Made by a program: the position numbers and the translations under genes
Assembly (NCBI GenBank): GCA_963597615.1
Contig: CAVBQS010000053.1
Coordinates: forward strand, 124,001-188,000
Direction of reading: 5' to 3'
DNA from: CAKRJP01 sp963597615
GTDB taxonomy: Bacteria > Bacillota > Clostridia > Lachnospirales > Lachnospiraceae
DNA length: 64,000 nt
Part shown: positions 52,550 to 61,170 of the stretch, one piece after another
How positions within the stretch are numbered: position 1 is the first letter of the stretch
Layout of the letters: each line of letters starts with the position of its first letter
The notes under the pieces: generated by a model
Database searches by the model: none
Told to the model about the DNA's origin: nothing
The model's input: the letters and a program-made list of their open reading frames with translations, nothing else

Positions 52550-53881
52550 ATGCAGATAGATCAATTACATTTAAAAGCTCCGGGAAACTGGATCAATGAT
52601 CCCAATGGATTTATTTATTATAAAGGAAGATATCATCTCTTTTATCAATATTTTCCCTATGGGCCAGTGTGGGGAACTATGCACTGGGGACATGCAGTAA
52701 GTAGAGATTTGGTACATTGGGAACACAAGGGTGTGGCCTTATTTCCTACGAAAAATTACGATCGAAACGGTGTCTTTTCGGGTAGTGCTTTGGAAAAAGA
52801 TGGAAAACTCTACCTGTATTATTCCGCAGTAAACTATCTAGAACAGGATCCGGAAAATATTCATCAGGCAAAAGATGGAAAATTTGAGACAAGCCAGGCA
52901 ATGCTGATTTCCGATGATGGAGAGAATTTTGATAACTGGAATAAAAAGAGACAGATTATTCCGGTAATACGAGATGAAAAGGTAGCAGATGCGGTAAATA
53001 CAAGAGATCCGAAAGTATGGAAAGAAAAGGGCTGGTATTACATGGTTCTTGGAAGTACCTATGGAGGAGAGTATGGAAGAGTCCTTGTGTTTAGAAGTAA
53101 AGATGGCTGTCATTGGGACTATGTGTCTCAATGCAAGAGCCCTTATGGTGACATTATGGAATGTCCAGATTTATTTGCTTTGAAAAATCAGTGGATTTTT
53201 GTAGGATCCCCTATGGGTATTGAGAAGAATGAAAAAGAATATGCAAACCACTCAGTGTGTGCTTTTGCAGATTTTGACCCGGAGACTGGAAAGTTAAAAA
53301 TAAATGATTCTTATCAACGGGTGGATTACGGTGGGGATTTGTATGCATCTCAGAGCAATTTGGACGCAGAAGGGCGTCGCGTAATCATTGGCTGGATGCG
53401 GATGCCCCATGCAGTTGTGGCAGATGGAAAACAAGCCTGGAATGGTATGATGAGCTTGCCCAGGGTGGTAGAGGTTCGAAAGGGACATATTTGTTTTTTG
53501 CCTCATCCTAATGTGGAGGCATCCTTTGTTTCCACAGACAAAATTGAAACAGCTATTAAGAAGGGGCAGCCAGTGCGGTTTTGTGCTGATTTGAAAGAGG
53601 GAGATATTCTAAATATCGGAGGATATATCATCCGAATGGAACAAGAGTGCATTTGCACGGACCGCGGCAAGATTTTCCCGGCAGATGGATATGGAATTTG
53701 CAGTCATACACCGAAAATCGGTGGAATGGCGAAGTTGGAGATTTTTGTAGAGCCAAATTTGATAGAAGTATATGTAAATGATGGCTATTATGTGATCAGT
53801 CAAGTGGTGTATGGGCTTGGCAGTAATATAGAGGGAGTCATCTATGATAAAAAAGTGTTCATACAGGAGGAAGTACAATGA
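52550..53881 (+). CDS. Glycoside hydrolase family 32 (sucrose/beta-fructosidase), intracellular
   Basis: This beta-fructofuranosidase of 443 residues has no signal peptide, so it acts on imported sugar. GH32 motifs are the nucleophile block W-I-N-D-P-N-G near residues 14-20, the R-D-P motif near 148-150, and the acid/base E-C-P-D near 204-207. WMRMPHAV lies near 282-289. The C-terminal beta-sandwich is rather short but ends normally. GGAGGC precedes the ATG and its stop overlaps the phosphorylase start. It releases fructose from sucrose or kestose-type oligosaccharides. Since the importer is ABC-type, the substrate should be unphosphorylated. Confidence 0.9.
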   Translation: MQIDQLHLKAPGNWINDPNGFIYYKGRYHLFYQYFPYGPVWGTMHWGHAVSRDLVHWEHKGVALFPTKNYDRNGVFSGSALEKDGKLYLYYSAVNYLEQDPENIHQAKDGKFETSQAMLISDDGENFDNWNKKRQIIPVIRDEKVADAVNTRDPKVWKEKGWYYMVLGSTYGGEYGRVLVFRSKDGCHWDYVSQCKSPYGDIMECPDLFALKNQWIFVGSPMGIEKNEKEYANHSVCAFADFDPETGKLKINDSYQRVDYGGDLYASQSNLDAEGRRVIIGWMRMPHAVVADGKQAWNGMMSLPRVVEVRKGHICFLPHPNVEASFVSTDKIETAIKKGQPVRFCADLKEGDILNIGGYIIRMEQECICTDRGKIFPADGYGICSHTPKIGGMAKLEIFVEPNLIEVYVNDGYYVISQVVYGLGSNIEGVIYDKKVFIQEEVQ

Positions 53882-55317
53882 AAAATGAGGTTATGCTGAT
53901 TACATACGGAGACAGCCTTGGACATAATTTTAAAGAGTTAAATGAAATTCTGGACACATACTATAAAGGAGCCATTGGATCAGTTCATATTCTTCCGTTT
54001 TTTCCATCCTCTGCTGACCGCGGGTTTGCACCTATGGAGTATAAAAAGGTGGATGAGAAATTCGGAGATTTTGCGGATTTGCAGAAGATGGGAAAAGACT
54101 ATGATTTAATGTATGATTTTATGGTTAATCATATTTCAGCACATTCTCCCTACTATTTGGATTTTAAAGAGAAAAAAGAGGATTCCAGTTATCGGGACAT
54201 GTTTATTCGCTACAAAAAATTTTGGAAAAATGGGGAACCTAGCAAAGAACAAGTTGATAAGATTTATAAGAGAAAACCAAAAGCACCTTGTGTGGAATTG
54301 GAATTTGCTGACGGTACGAAAGAAAAAATTTGGTGTACTTTTTCTCCGGAGCAGATCGATCTAGATGTATCCAATCCTGTGACAAGGGATTTTATTGAAG
54401 AGACTATTCGATTTATGTGTGAGCATGGGGCGAAGATTATCCGGTTAGATGCCTTTGCTTATGCCATTAAGCAGGAAGATACTAGCTGCTTTTTTGTGGA
54501 ACCTCAGATGTGGGAGCTGTTAAATTGGATTGAGGCTATCACAAAGGAATATGATGTGGACATTCTGCCAGAAATACATGAACATTATTCTATTCAGGAA
54601 AAAATCGCCCAGAAGGGATTTTGGGTGTATGACTTTGCACTTCCTATGCTGGTACTACATGCACTTTATGCACATCGAGGAGATCGGTTAAAACACTGGC
54701 TTGATATTTGTCCAAGAAAACAAATGACTACTTTAGATACTCATGATGGTATAGGAGTTGTGGATGTAGTGGATCTTTTGACTCCAGAAGAAATTGAAGA
54801 GACGAAAGAAGCCTTGTACGAAAAAGGAGCCAATGTAAAGAAAAAATATAGTAGTGAAGAGTACAACAATCTGGATATCTACCAGATTAATTGTAGCTAT
54901 TATTCTGCCCTTGGAAATAATGATGCGGCTTATCTACTTGCAAGGGCAATTCAATTCTTTGCCCCTGGAATTCCTCAGGTATATTATGTGGGAATGCTGG
55001 CAGGAGAGAATGATCTTGAATTATTAGAAAGGACCAAGGAAGGACGCAATATAAATCGTCATTATTATACGAAAGAAGAAGTAGAAGATAACTTTACAAG
55101 ACCACTTGTGAAGAAGTTGCGGAATCTTATGCGGTTTCGTAATCAGTGTCAGGCATTTGATGGGGAATGTATTTGTAGCAGTACAGGAGATAGGCTTTGT
55201 ATTGAACGTGTGGGAGAAGAAGCAAAGGCTGTGCTTACTGCAAATTTAGCATCTTATAACTTTACTATTACAGTGGAAGATATGGTTACAAAGGAAAAAA
55301 GATTGATTGAATTATAA
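53878..55317 (+). CDS. gtfA: Sucrose phosphorylase (GH13 subfamily 18)
   Basis: This cytoplasmic enzyme splits sucrose with phosphate into glucose 1-phosphate and fructose, saving one ATP. Its 479 residues match the family. HILPFFPSSADRGFAPMEY near 37-55, the nucleophile region I-I-R-L-D-A-F-A-Y near 186-194, the acid/base L-P-E-I-H near 228-232, and TLDTHDGIGVVD near 281-292 are typical of sucrose phosphorylase rather than amylase. AGGAGGAA precedes the ATG within the end of the GH32 gene (ATGA overlap). Closely related GH13_18 members can act on sucrose 6-phosphate or glucosylglycerate, but the ABC importer favours free sucrose. Confidence 0.92.
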   Translation: MKNEVMLITYGDSLGHNFKELNEILDTYYKGAIGSVHILPFFPSSADRGFAPMEYKKVDEKFGDFADLQKMGKDYDLMYDFMVNHISAHSPYYLDFKEKKEDSSYRDMFIRYKKFWKNGEPSKEQVDKIYKRKPKAPCVELEFADGTKEKIWCTFSPEQIDLDVSNPVTRDFIEETIRFMCEHGAKIIRLDAFAYAIKQEDTSCFFVEPQMWELLNWIEAITKEYDVDILPEIHEHYSIQEKIAQKGFWVYDFALPMLVLHALYAHRGDRLKHWLDICPRKQMTTLDTHDGIGVVDVVDLLTPEEIEETKEALYEKGANVKKKYSSEEYNNLDIYQINCSYYSALGNNDAAYLLARAIQFFAPGIPQVYYVGMLAGENDLELLERTKEGRNINRHYYTKEEVEDNFTRPLVKKLRNLMRFRNQCQAFDGECICSSTGDRLCIERVGEEAKAVLTANLASYNFTITVEDMVTKEKRLIEL

Positions 55318-55345
55318 GAGTACAGCATAAAATATAGACAATAAA

Positions 55346-55379
55346 AGGGGCAGTTAAAAATAAACTTTTCACTGCCCCT
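55346..55379. terminator. Terminator between the sucrose operon and the GH13 gene
   Basis: An AGGGGCAGT/ACTGCCCCT stem (55346-55354, 55371-55379) has a T tract on the minus-strand side and an A tract on the other, and probably serves both convergent operons. Confidence 0.75.
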
Positions 55380-55390
55380 AAAAAATAAGC

Positions 55391-56704
55391 TTATCCTTGG
55401 TATTTTAAGTAAAGGGTGGTATAGGGCTCCAAAGTAAGAGAGCCTTCTAAATGATATTCGGTTTGGCTGATAAGATCTACAAAATTTCCATTTAGGCTAC
55501 CTTCCCAAGCGGTATAATTGTTATCAGAAGCGTTAATTGCCACAAGGATGCGCTCGCTTTCTGTAGCTCGTTCCAGCAGTAACTGATGATTTTGAATTAC
55601 TACATTGTGATAGCTTCCGTGGCAGAGGGCCTGGCTGCTTTGACGAATGTGGATCAATGTCCGGATGTAGTCTGTCAGTTCATTAGGCTTTGGAGCCTCA
55701 AAACAAGGGCGAAGGGCGTAGTCATTATCAGGAGCCTTTTCCCCAAGCTCTCCCCATTCGCTTCCATAATAGAGACAAGGAATTCCTGGCATTCCCATAA
55801 GAAGGGCGTAAGCCGGCCGGATATGCTCTTTGTTAGTGAGAATGCTGGCAAGCCTGGTGACATCGTGGTTGTCTACAAAAGTCATAAGATGTTTTCCTTT
55901 GTAAATACACCAAGAATCGCTGCCAAATTGGCGATGGAGGGAGTGGGCGATCTCAAACATATTCATGGAATTAAAGCTAGAATAAAGCCCCTTGTAACAT
56001 TCGTAGTTGGTGCAACTGTGCAGCATTTCATCATTTACAATCAGATTATAATCTCCGAAAAGCACTTCCCCGATCAGGGCAAATTCAGGTTTTAACCTTT
56101 CCGTGAAAGACCGAAGCCTTCTCATAAAATTGTGGTCTAAGCTGTAAGCCACGTCCAGGCGAAGACCGTCAATATCAAAGTTATCAATCCAGAATTTTAC
56201 GCAGTCAAGAAGGTAATCTACAACAGCAGGGTTCTGGAGATTAAGTTTTACTAACTCGAAATGACCTTCCCAACCCTCGTACCAGAAACCGTCATCATAG
56301 CAGCTGTTGCCTTCGAAACTGATATGAAACCAATCTTTATAAGGGGAGTCCCATTTTTTCTCTTGCACATCCTTGAAGGCCCAAAAACCTCGACCTACAT
56401 GATTGAAAACCCCGTCTAAAACAATTTTCACATGATGTTCATGGAGAGCCTTGCATACATCGGCAAAATCCTGGTTGCTTCCCAGTCGACAGTCGATCTG
56501 TCTAAAATCTCTGGTATCATAACCATGATTATCCGATTCGAAAATAGGATTCAATAAGATAGAATCCACACCTAGATTTTCTAAATATTCCGTCCAGTCT
56601 AGAAGCTTTCGAATTCTAGGGACACACTGGCCGTCATTAGCAAGAGGTGCCCCGCAAAATCCAATTGGATAGATTTGATAAAAGATAGCATTATAAGCCC
56701 ACAT
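55391..56704 (-). CDS. Alpha-amylase family (GH13) glycosidase, intracellular
   Basis: This maltodextrin-acting GH13 enzyme of 437 residues has no signal peptide. The start at 56,704 was preferred over one five codons upstream because an AGG box lies at the right distance before it. GH13 motifs are D-G-V-F-N-H near 96-101, G-L-R-L-D-V-A near 186-192 (nucleophile Asp), E-V near 213 (acid/base Glu in LIGEVLFGD), and F-V-D-N-H-D near 275-280. It resembles the short alpha-glucosidase/maltodextrin hydrolases encoded beside AraC regulators in Lachnospiraceae. Its own -10-like element sits inside an inverted repeat at 56,735-56,759. Confidence 0.85.
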   Translation of the reverse strand: MWAYNAIFYQIYPIGFCGAPLANDGQCVPRIRKLLDWTEYLENLGVDSILLNPIFESDNHGYDTRDFRQIDCRLGSNQDFADVCKALHEHHVKIVLDGVFNHVGRGFWAFKDVQEKKWDSPYKDWFHISFEGNSCYDDGFWYEGWEGHFELVKLNLQNPAVVDYLLDCVKFWIDNFDIDGLRLDVAYSLDHNFMRRLRSFTERLKPEFALIGEVLFGDYNLIVNDEMLHSCTNYECYKGLYSSFNSMNMFEIAHSLHRQFGSDSWCIYKGKHLMTFVDNHDVTRLASILTNKEHIRPAYALLMGMPGIPCLYYGSEWGELGEKAPDNDYALRPCFEAPKPNELTDYIRTLIHIRQSSQALCHGSYHNVVIQNHQLLLERATESERILVAINASDNNYTAWEGSLNGNFVDLISQTEYHLEGSLTLEPYTTLYLKYQG

Positions 56705-56734
56705 AAAATAAAACCTCATTTCTTTAAAACTTAA

Positions 56735-56759
56735 GCTTCTGTCAGTATATCATAGAAGC
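56735..56759 (-). promoter_or_regulatory. Candidate promoter/operator of the GH13 gene
   Basis: A GCTTCT-N13-AGAAGC inverted repeat encloses ATGATATACTGA (minus strand). The same 12 bases appear as the -10 region of the araC gene (57656-57667), suggesting shared control. Confidence 0.4.
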
Positions 56760-57626
56760 CTATTTCTGGAAAGTTGGTTGAGGGTCCTGCCTGTGGTTTC
56801 TGGCCTGGCGTGGAGTTACTCCGTAGATCTCTTTAAAAAGTTGGTTAAACATGGTTTGATTGGTAAAGCCACTTGTGCTCATAACCTCAGAAATGGATAG
56901 GTCTGTGCTGGTAAGAAGCCAGCCGGCGTGAGAAATCCGTACTTCATTGAGATATTTCATTAAGGTAATGCCCATATGTTTTTTAAAGAAACGGCACAAG
57001 TACTCTTTGCTAAATCCTGTCATTTTTGCAATCTCATTAAGAAATATTTTTTCTTTGTAATTTTCATTTACATAGGAAATGATTTCTCTAAGAACATCAT
57101 TGGAGTGTTCTGTGGAAGTAATAGATCCCGGCGGAGTATAAACCGAAAAATAAAGGATCAGATCAGAAAGTAACAAAAGGGCAGTGCCGTCAGACCGCAT
57201 AGCACTGGTAAGGTCACTGTCCAAACAGCTATAGGTAAGGTCTTTGGCCAAATCGCATAAATGCTCATAGCGGGGATACTTAGGATCCTCTGAGGAAATA
57301 GGATTGCATGCGATATGATAAAGTTCTAGGCTGGGGCAGTAGAAGGAGAGATTCTTTTTATCTACATGAATACATAAAAATATGTATAAGCTAGAATCCG
57401 AGTGGATGGAATGAACTTCCCTGGAATCAAAAACAATTAATTGCCCGTGCCTAAGAGTGATATGTTCCTGCTCCTTTTGAATTTGAACAGAGCCGCTTAG
57501 ACAGAATAAAATCTCCATAGCTTCATGCCAATGGGCGGGAATATGGGGGTTTTTAAGTTCCCCCATGGAAGTTTGAATGCCAAGATTTCCCAGGGGTTTA
57601 AGGGCTTCGTGATATGCTTTTGCCAT
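56760..57626 (-). CDS. AraC-family transcriptional regulator
   Basis: This regulator of 288 residues has an N-terminal cupin-type sensor domain (about 15-110, with PAHWHEAMEILFCLSG near 31-46) and a C-terminal pair of HTH motifs (about 185-285; IFLNEIAKMTGFSKEYLCRFFK near 197-218 and SISEVMSTSGFTNQTMFNQLFK near 248-269). It lies 55 bases upstream of the GH13 gene on the same strand and probably activates it in response to a sugar. Divergent rplM is likely unrelated in function. Confidence 0.9.
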   Translation of the reverse strand: MAKAYHEALKPLGNLGIQTSMGELKNPHIPAHWHEAMEILFCLSGSVQIQKEQEHITLRHGQLIVFDSREVHSIHSDSSLYIFLCIHVDKKNLSFYCPSLELYHIACNPISSEDPKYPRYEHLCDLAKDLTYSCLDSDLTSAMRSDGTALLLLSDLILYFSVYTPPGSITSTEHSNDVLREIISYVNENYKEKIFLNEIAKMTGFSKEYLCRFFKKHMGITLMKYLNEVRISHAGWLLTSTDLSISEVMSTSGFTNQTMFNQLFKEIYGVTPRQARNHRQDPQPTFQK

Positions 57627-57655
57627 GATCTAATCCTTTCCAGAAATAATTTTTA

Positions 57656-57691
57656 TCAGTATATCATTTGTGGAAAAGTATATACAAGATA
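57656..57691 (-). promoter_or_regulatory. Candidate promoter of the AraC-family gene
   Basis: On the minus strand a TTGTAT element lies 18 bases before TATACT, within TGATATACTGA (57656-57667), about 30 bases before the start codon. The ATGATATACTGA core matches the site upstream of the GH13 gene. Confidence 0.45.
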
Positions 57692-57727
57692 AATACAAAA
57701 TTTATCATAGCTTTCATGAAAAAGTAG

Positions 57728-57756
57728 TTGACACTGCAGGAAGGGTGACATATAAT
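57728..57756 (+). promoter_or_regulatory. Promoter of rplM-rpsI
   Basis: A perfect TTGACA (57728-57733) is 17 bases from a perfect TATAAT (57751-57756), the best sigma-A match seen in the window, as expected for ribosomal protein genes. Confidence 0.85.
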
Positions 57757-57780
57757 ATTCGGGTATGACAAAAGAAGAAA

Positions 57781-57812
57781 CAGTGTGGAGCCAATGCCCC
57801 GGAGACATACTG
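57781..57812 (+). other. Hairpin in the rplM leader, possible autoregulatory element
   Basis: CAGTGTG (57781-57787) pairs with CATACTG (57806-57812, one G-U pair) around an 18-base loop, within a 5' leader of about 100 bases. L13 leaders are known in other Firmicutes; whether this matches one was not tested. Confidence 0.35.
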
Positions 57813-57862
57813 ATTTCGATACAGATAATTTAATGATATTAGTGAATGATGGAGGTACACCA

Positions 57863-58291
57863 ATGAAAACTTATATGGCTAATCCAGATAAGATTGAAAG
57901 AAAATGGTATGTAGTTGATGCAGAAGGTTGTACATTAGGACGCCTTGCTTCAGAAGTAGCTAAGGTTTTAAGAGGCAAGAATAAGCCTGAATATACACCA
58001 CACATTGATACTGGTGATTATGTAATCGTAGTTAACGCTGAGAAGATTAAAGTAACTGGTAAGAAGATGAACCAGAAGGTTTACTATCATCACTCAGACT
58101 ATGTAGGAGGAATGAAAGAGACTACATTAGCAGAGATGATGGCAAAGAAGCCTGAGAGAGTAATCGAACTCGCTGTAAAGGGTATGCTTCCAAAGGGACC
58201 TTTGGGAAGAAGCATGATCAAGAAACTTCACGTATATGCTGGACCGGATCATGAGCAGCAGGCTCAGAAGCCAGTAGAGCTTAAGTTTTAA
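57863..58291 (+). CDS. rplM: 50S ribosomal protein L13
   Basis: This large-subunit protein has 142 residues. The start at 57,863 follows GGAGGTACACCA; an earlier in-frame ATG at 57,785 adds 26 residues that are not part of L13 and overlap the leader hairpin. Family patterns are W-Y-V-V-D-A-E-G-C-T-L-G-R-L near residues 15-28, HIDTGDYVIVVNAEKI near 49-64 and KGMLPKGPLGR near 106-116. It is followed by rpsI in the universal order. Confidence 0.97.
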   Translation: MKTYMANPDKIERKWYVVDAEGCTLGRLASEVAKVLRGKNKPEYTPHIDTGDYVIVVNAEKIKVTGKKMNQKVYYHHSDYVGGMKETTLAEMMAKKPERVIELAVKGMLPKGPLGRSMIKKLHVYAGPDHEQQAQKPVELKF

Positions 58292-58318
58292 GGAAAGGTT
58301 GAAAGGAGGATACTTACA

Positions 58319-58711
58319 GTGGCAACAGTAAAATTCTACGGAACAGGAAGAAGAAAAAAATCTATCGCAAGAGTATATTTGGTACCTGGAACAGGTAACA
58401 TTACTATTAATAAAAGAAGCATCGATGAGTACTTCGGATTAGAGACATTAAAGGTTGTTGTTCGTCAGCCATTAGTTTCTACAGATACAGAAGGAAAGTT
58501 CGATGTAATCGTTAACGTAAAGGGTGGCGGTTATACAGGACAGGCTGGTGCAATTCGTCATGGTATTTCAAGAGCTCTGCTTCAGGCAGACGCTGAGTAC
58601 AGACCGGTTCTTAAGAAAGCTGGATTCTTAACTCGTGATCCACGTATGAAAGAGCGTAAGAAATACGGTCTCAAAGCCGCTCGTCGCGCACCACAGTTCT
58701 CAAAGAGATAA
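58319..58711 (+). CDS. rpsI: 30S ribosomal protein S9
   Basis: This small-subunit protein of 130 residues reaches the decoding site with its C-terminal tail. Conserved patterns are Y-G-T-G-R-R-K-K-S-I-A-R-V near 7-19, VKGGGYTGQAGAIRHGISRALL near 67-88, and the C-terminal GLKAARRAPQFSKR. The start codon is GTG, preceded by AAAGGAGG at 10 bases. It is co-transcribed with rplM and ends at a clear terminator. Confidence 0.97.
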   Translation: MATVKFYGTGRRKKSIARVYLVPGTGNITINKRSIDEYFGLETLKVVVRQPLVSTDTEGKFDVIVNVKGGGYTGQAGAIRHGISRALLQADAEYRPVLKKAGFLTRDPRMKERKKYGLKAARRAPQFSKR

Positions 58712-58740
58712 TATTACTGCAGAGTGCAGTTTGGAGCGAA

Positions 58741-58771
58741 GTCATGCAAGTTTACTTGCATGGCTTTTTTT
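58741..58771 (+). terminator. Terminator of rplM-rpsI
   Basis: A ten-base-pair GTCATGCAAG/CTTGCATGGC stem with a 4-base loop is followed by seven T, 30 bases after the rpsI stop. Confidence 0.9.
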
Positions 58772-58801
58772 GTGTTGGCAAGTAACCACTGTAATAAAGC
58801 A

Positions 58802-58830
58802 TTGTCTGGTAAAACCGGCTTTGGTATACT
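58802..58830 (+). promoter_or_regulatory. Promoter of the X-Pro peptidase gene
   Basis: TTGTCT (58802-58807) and TATACT (58825-58830) have 17-base spacing, 34 bases before the start codon. Confidence 0.6.
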
Positions 58831-58864
58831 GATTTTATGATTAAAGAAATGGAGAGGTAATAGT

Positions 58865-60991
58865 ATGCAGACAAAAGAGTATAGTAAAGTTCCGATATTT
58901 GAAAATGGGGTGTCTCAGCCGGTTTTCCCCTTTACAGATGGAAAGTCTGGTGAACATTATGATGCTCGGACATCGGACATTGTAAGATATGCCGTATATG
59001 TGGAATCGGATTATGACATGGATGGGGATGGAAAAAGAGATTTAGTAAAGGCTGTGGTTCAGGTGCCAAGAAGTGCTGCGGAAGGAAATTATAAGGCGGC
59101 CACAGTGTTTGAGGCTCGTCCCTACTGTGCGGGGGTTTGGGAGGATGGCTACCAGCATATGAAGGAGGTAGCAGAAAGAGACTACCCTAAATTCGATCTG
59201 GCAGATTTAGACCATGTGGTTCCGGCTAGAGTACCTACCGGAGAGATCGGAGCTATGGAGCTTTCATTGAAGACAGACCCTAGCGTTTGGTACTATCCGG
59301 ATAAGGGAAATCATGACAGTATGGTTTATGAGAATCTGGATAATTTTAATTATTACCTGGTACGTGGCTTTGCGGTGGTAGTAAGTGCAGGCTTTGGGGC
59401 TCTTGGCTCCGATGGCTTTAATTATGTAGGATCAGACTATGAAAGAGATGCTTTTAAGTCTGTGGTTGAATGGCTCCATGGAGACCGCATTGCCTATGCA
59501 GACAGGGAAGGAACCCTTCAGACGAAGGCCTGCTGGTCAAATGGAAATGTAGCAATGACCGGAAGGTCCTATGCAGGCACTATGCCCTTTGCAGTAGCCA
59601 CTACAGGGGTGGAAGGTTTAAAAACCATTGTTCCAGTGGCGGGGATTGCAGACTGGTATAGTCAGCAGAATATGCAAGGGGCGCAGCGATATTGGCCTAA
59701 AGAGATGTTGAATAGCTTTCTTGCTTACTATTGCTCTAGTCGTTATAATGACCAGGACTTGTCCGAGAAACAGTTGGATGCTATTGGGGCATTTCATCAT
59801 GAATTAAGCCTCCGGCAATTAAAGTGCGGCTTTGATTATGATAATGATTTTTGGGGAATGGGAAATTACCGTTTGAAGGCAGAACATATTCGATGTAGCG
59901 CTTTAATTGTCCATGGGTTAAATGATGAAAATGTATCTACGAAACAATTTGAAATGATGTACAAATCCTTTCAAGAGGCGGGACAGAATGTGAAATTAAT
60001 CTTACACCAAGGACCTCATATTACACCTACGATGCCTAACAAAGGATATGGCATCCTTATTGATGGTCAATTCTATGATGATATTATAAATGAATGGATT
60101 TCTCATTATCTGTACGGTGTAGAGAATGGTGCAGAAGATAGGCCGGCTCTTCTGGTGCAGACAAACTATGATCAGAATAAGTGGGAAGCAGCGGATTCCT
60201 GGGAGACGGCATATGCCATGAATCTATCTTGTAAAGAAGAGGGGGTATCGGTAATTGATACGGACTGGGGCAAGGCTGGCATAAGTGCTGACAATTTTGA
60301 CCAGGTGATGGGGCAAAAGTCCACCAATATTGGAAGGCGTTATCTGACGGCTCCTCTTAAAGATGCAGTAACTATCCAGGGAACAGTTTGTGTGAATTTT
60401 AGAGCAGCATTGAAAGAAGGATGCGAAAGAGAAGACTTTCATCCGGAAAATGCAAACGATGCCGATAGCCTTACAATGAAACTTGGAGACTCTAAAGTTT
60501 CTGGGAAAATGGATGATGTTAAGGTTACGCTGCTTCTTTGTGATGTGTGCCAGGAGAAGTTTGACAGTATTCAGACTGTAGATCCAGAGCGAAATATTAT
60601 TCCGGTAGAGACTGTGAGAGAAGCTGGGATTGTGAATGGGGGAGATTTACCTTCCTTTGACGAAGTACGCTTCCAGACTGTCCATAAGAACTACCGGGTG
60701 ATTACCAGAGCCTTTGCAGATCTTTGCAATCCTGAGGCAGGATATGAACCGGAGACGGCAGATAAGGCCATTGAACTTATAAAGGGGCAGTGTCATGATT
60801 ATCATATTTTTATGAATGCAACCAGATATACCGTAAAACCAGGGCACAGTCTTGCGGTGGTGATTGCAACAGAGGATCCGGTAAACTGTCTGATTCATAA
60901 GACCTATGCCATTGAAATAGAGAATGCTTCTGTTACAGCGAAGGTTCCTGTTACAGAGGCAAGTGTAGAACAGGGATTATTCCTGCGTTAA
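58865..60991 (+). CDS. X-Pro dipeptidyl-peptidase / CocE-NonD family serine hydrolase (S15)
   Basis: This is an intracellular serine hydrolase of 708 residues with no signal peptide. The S15 nucleophile motif G-R-S-Y-A-G is near residues 237-242, preceded by a WSNGNVAMT strand. The acid is in HGLNDENVSTKQ near 349-360 and the histidine in H-Q-G-P-H near 383-387. The C-terminal jelly-roll domain (X-Pro_DP_C) extends from about 470 to 700. It probably removes X-Pro dipeptides from imported peptides. AGAGGTAATAGT precedes the ATG. It is a single gene with its own promoter. A cocaine-esterase-like ester hydrolase activity is the alternative within this superfamily. Confidence 0.85.
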   Translation: MQTKEYSKVPIFENGVSQPVFPFTDGKSGEHYDARTSDIVRYAVYVESDYDMDGDGKRDLVKAVVQVPRSAAEGNYKAATVFEARPYCAGVWEDGYQHMKEVAERDYPKFDLADLDHVVPARVPTGEIGAMELSLKTDPSVWYYPDKGNHDSMVYENLDNFNYYLVRGFAVVVSAGFGALGSDGFNYVGSDYERDAFKSVVEWLHGDRIAYADREGTLQTKACWSNGNVAMTGRSYAGTMPFAVATTGVEGLKTIVPVAGIADWYSQQNMQGAQRYWPKEMLNSFLAYYCSSRYNDQDLSEKQLDAIGAFHHELSLRQLKCGFDYDNDFWGMGNYRLKAEHIRCSALIVHGLNDENVSTKQFEMMYKSFQEAGQNVKLILHQGPHITPTMPNKGYGILIDGQFYDDIINEWISHYLYGVENGAEDRPALLVQTNYDQNKWEAADSWETAYAMNLSCKEEGVSVIDTDWGKAGISADNFDQVMGQKSTNIGRRYLTAPLKDAVTIQGTVCVNFRAALKEGCEREDFHPENANDADSLTMKLGDSKVSGKMDDVKVTLLLCDVCQEKFDSIQTVDPERNIIPVETVREAGIVNGGDLPSFDEVRFQTVHKNYRVITRAFADLCNPEAGYEPETADKAIELIKGQCHDYHIFMNATRYTVKPGHSLAVVIATEDPVNCLIHKTYAIEIENASVTAKVPVTEASVEQGLFLR

Positions 60992-61105
60992 ACAGATGAA
61001 TTTATCAAAAACAAATGGTAAGAATGCATAAAAATATTTAGAAACATCTTAAAAAATTAATATCTAATCCAAAAATATTCTATTCTTTCTAAAAAGTATA
61101 TGCAC

Positions 61106-61111
61106 TATAAT
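61106..61111 (+). promoter_or_regulatory. -10 element before mglB
   Basis: A perfect TATAAT lies 60 bases before the mglB start in an AT-rich, gene-free 180-base gap. No convincing -35 was seen, consistent with activator-dependent expression. Confidence 0.4.
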
Positions 61112-61170
61112 CAAAACAGTTGGTGAGATAAACACCAAAAACGAAAAAATGCACAATGGGAGGAAAGAAA

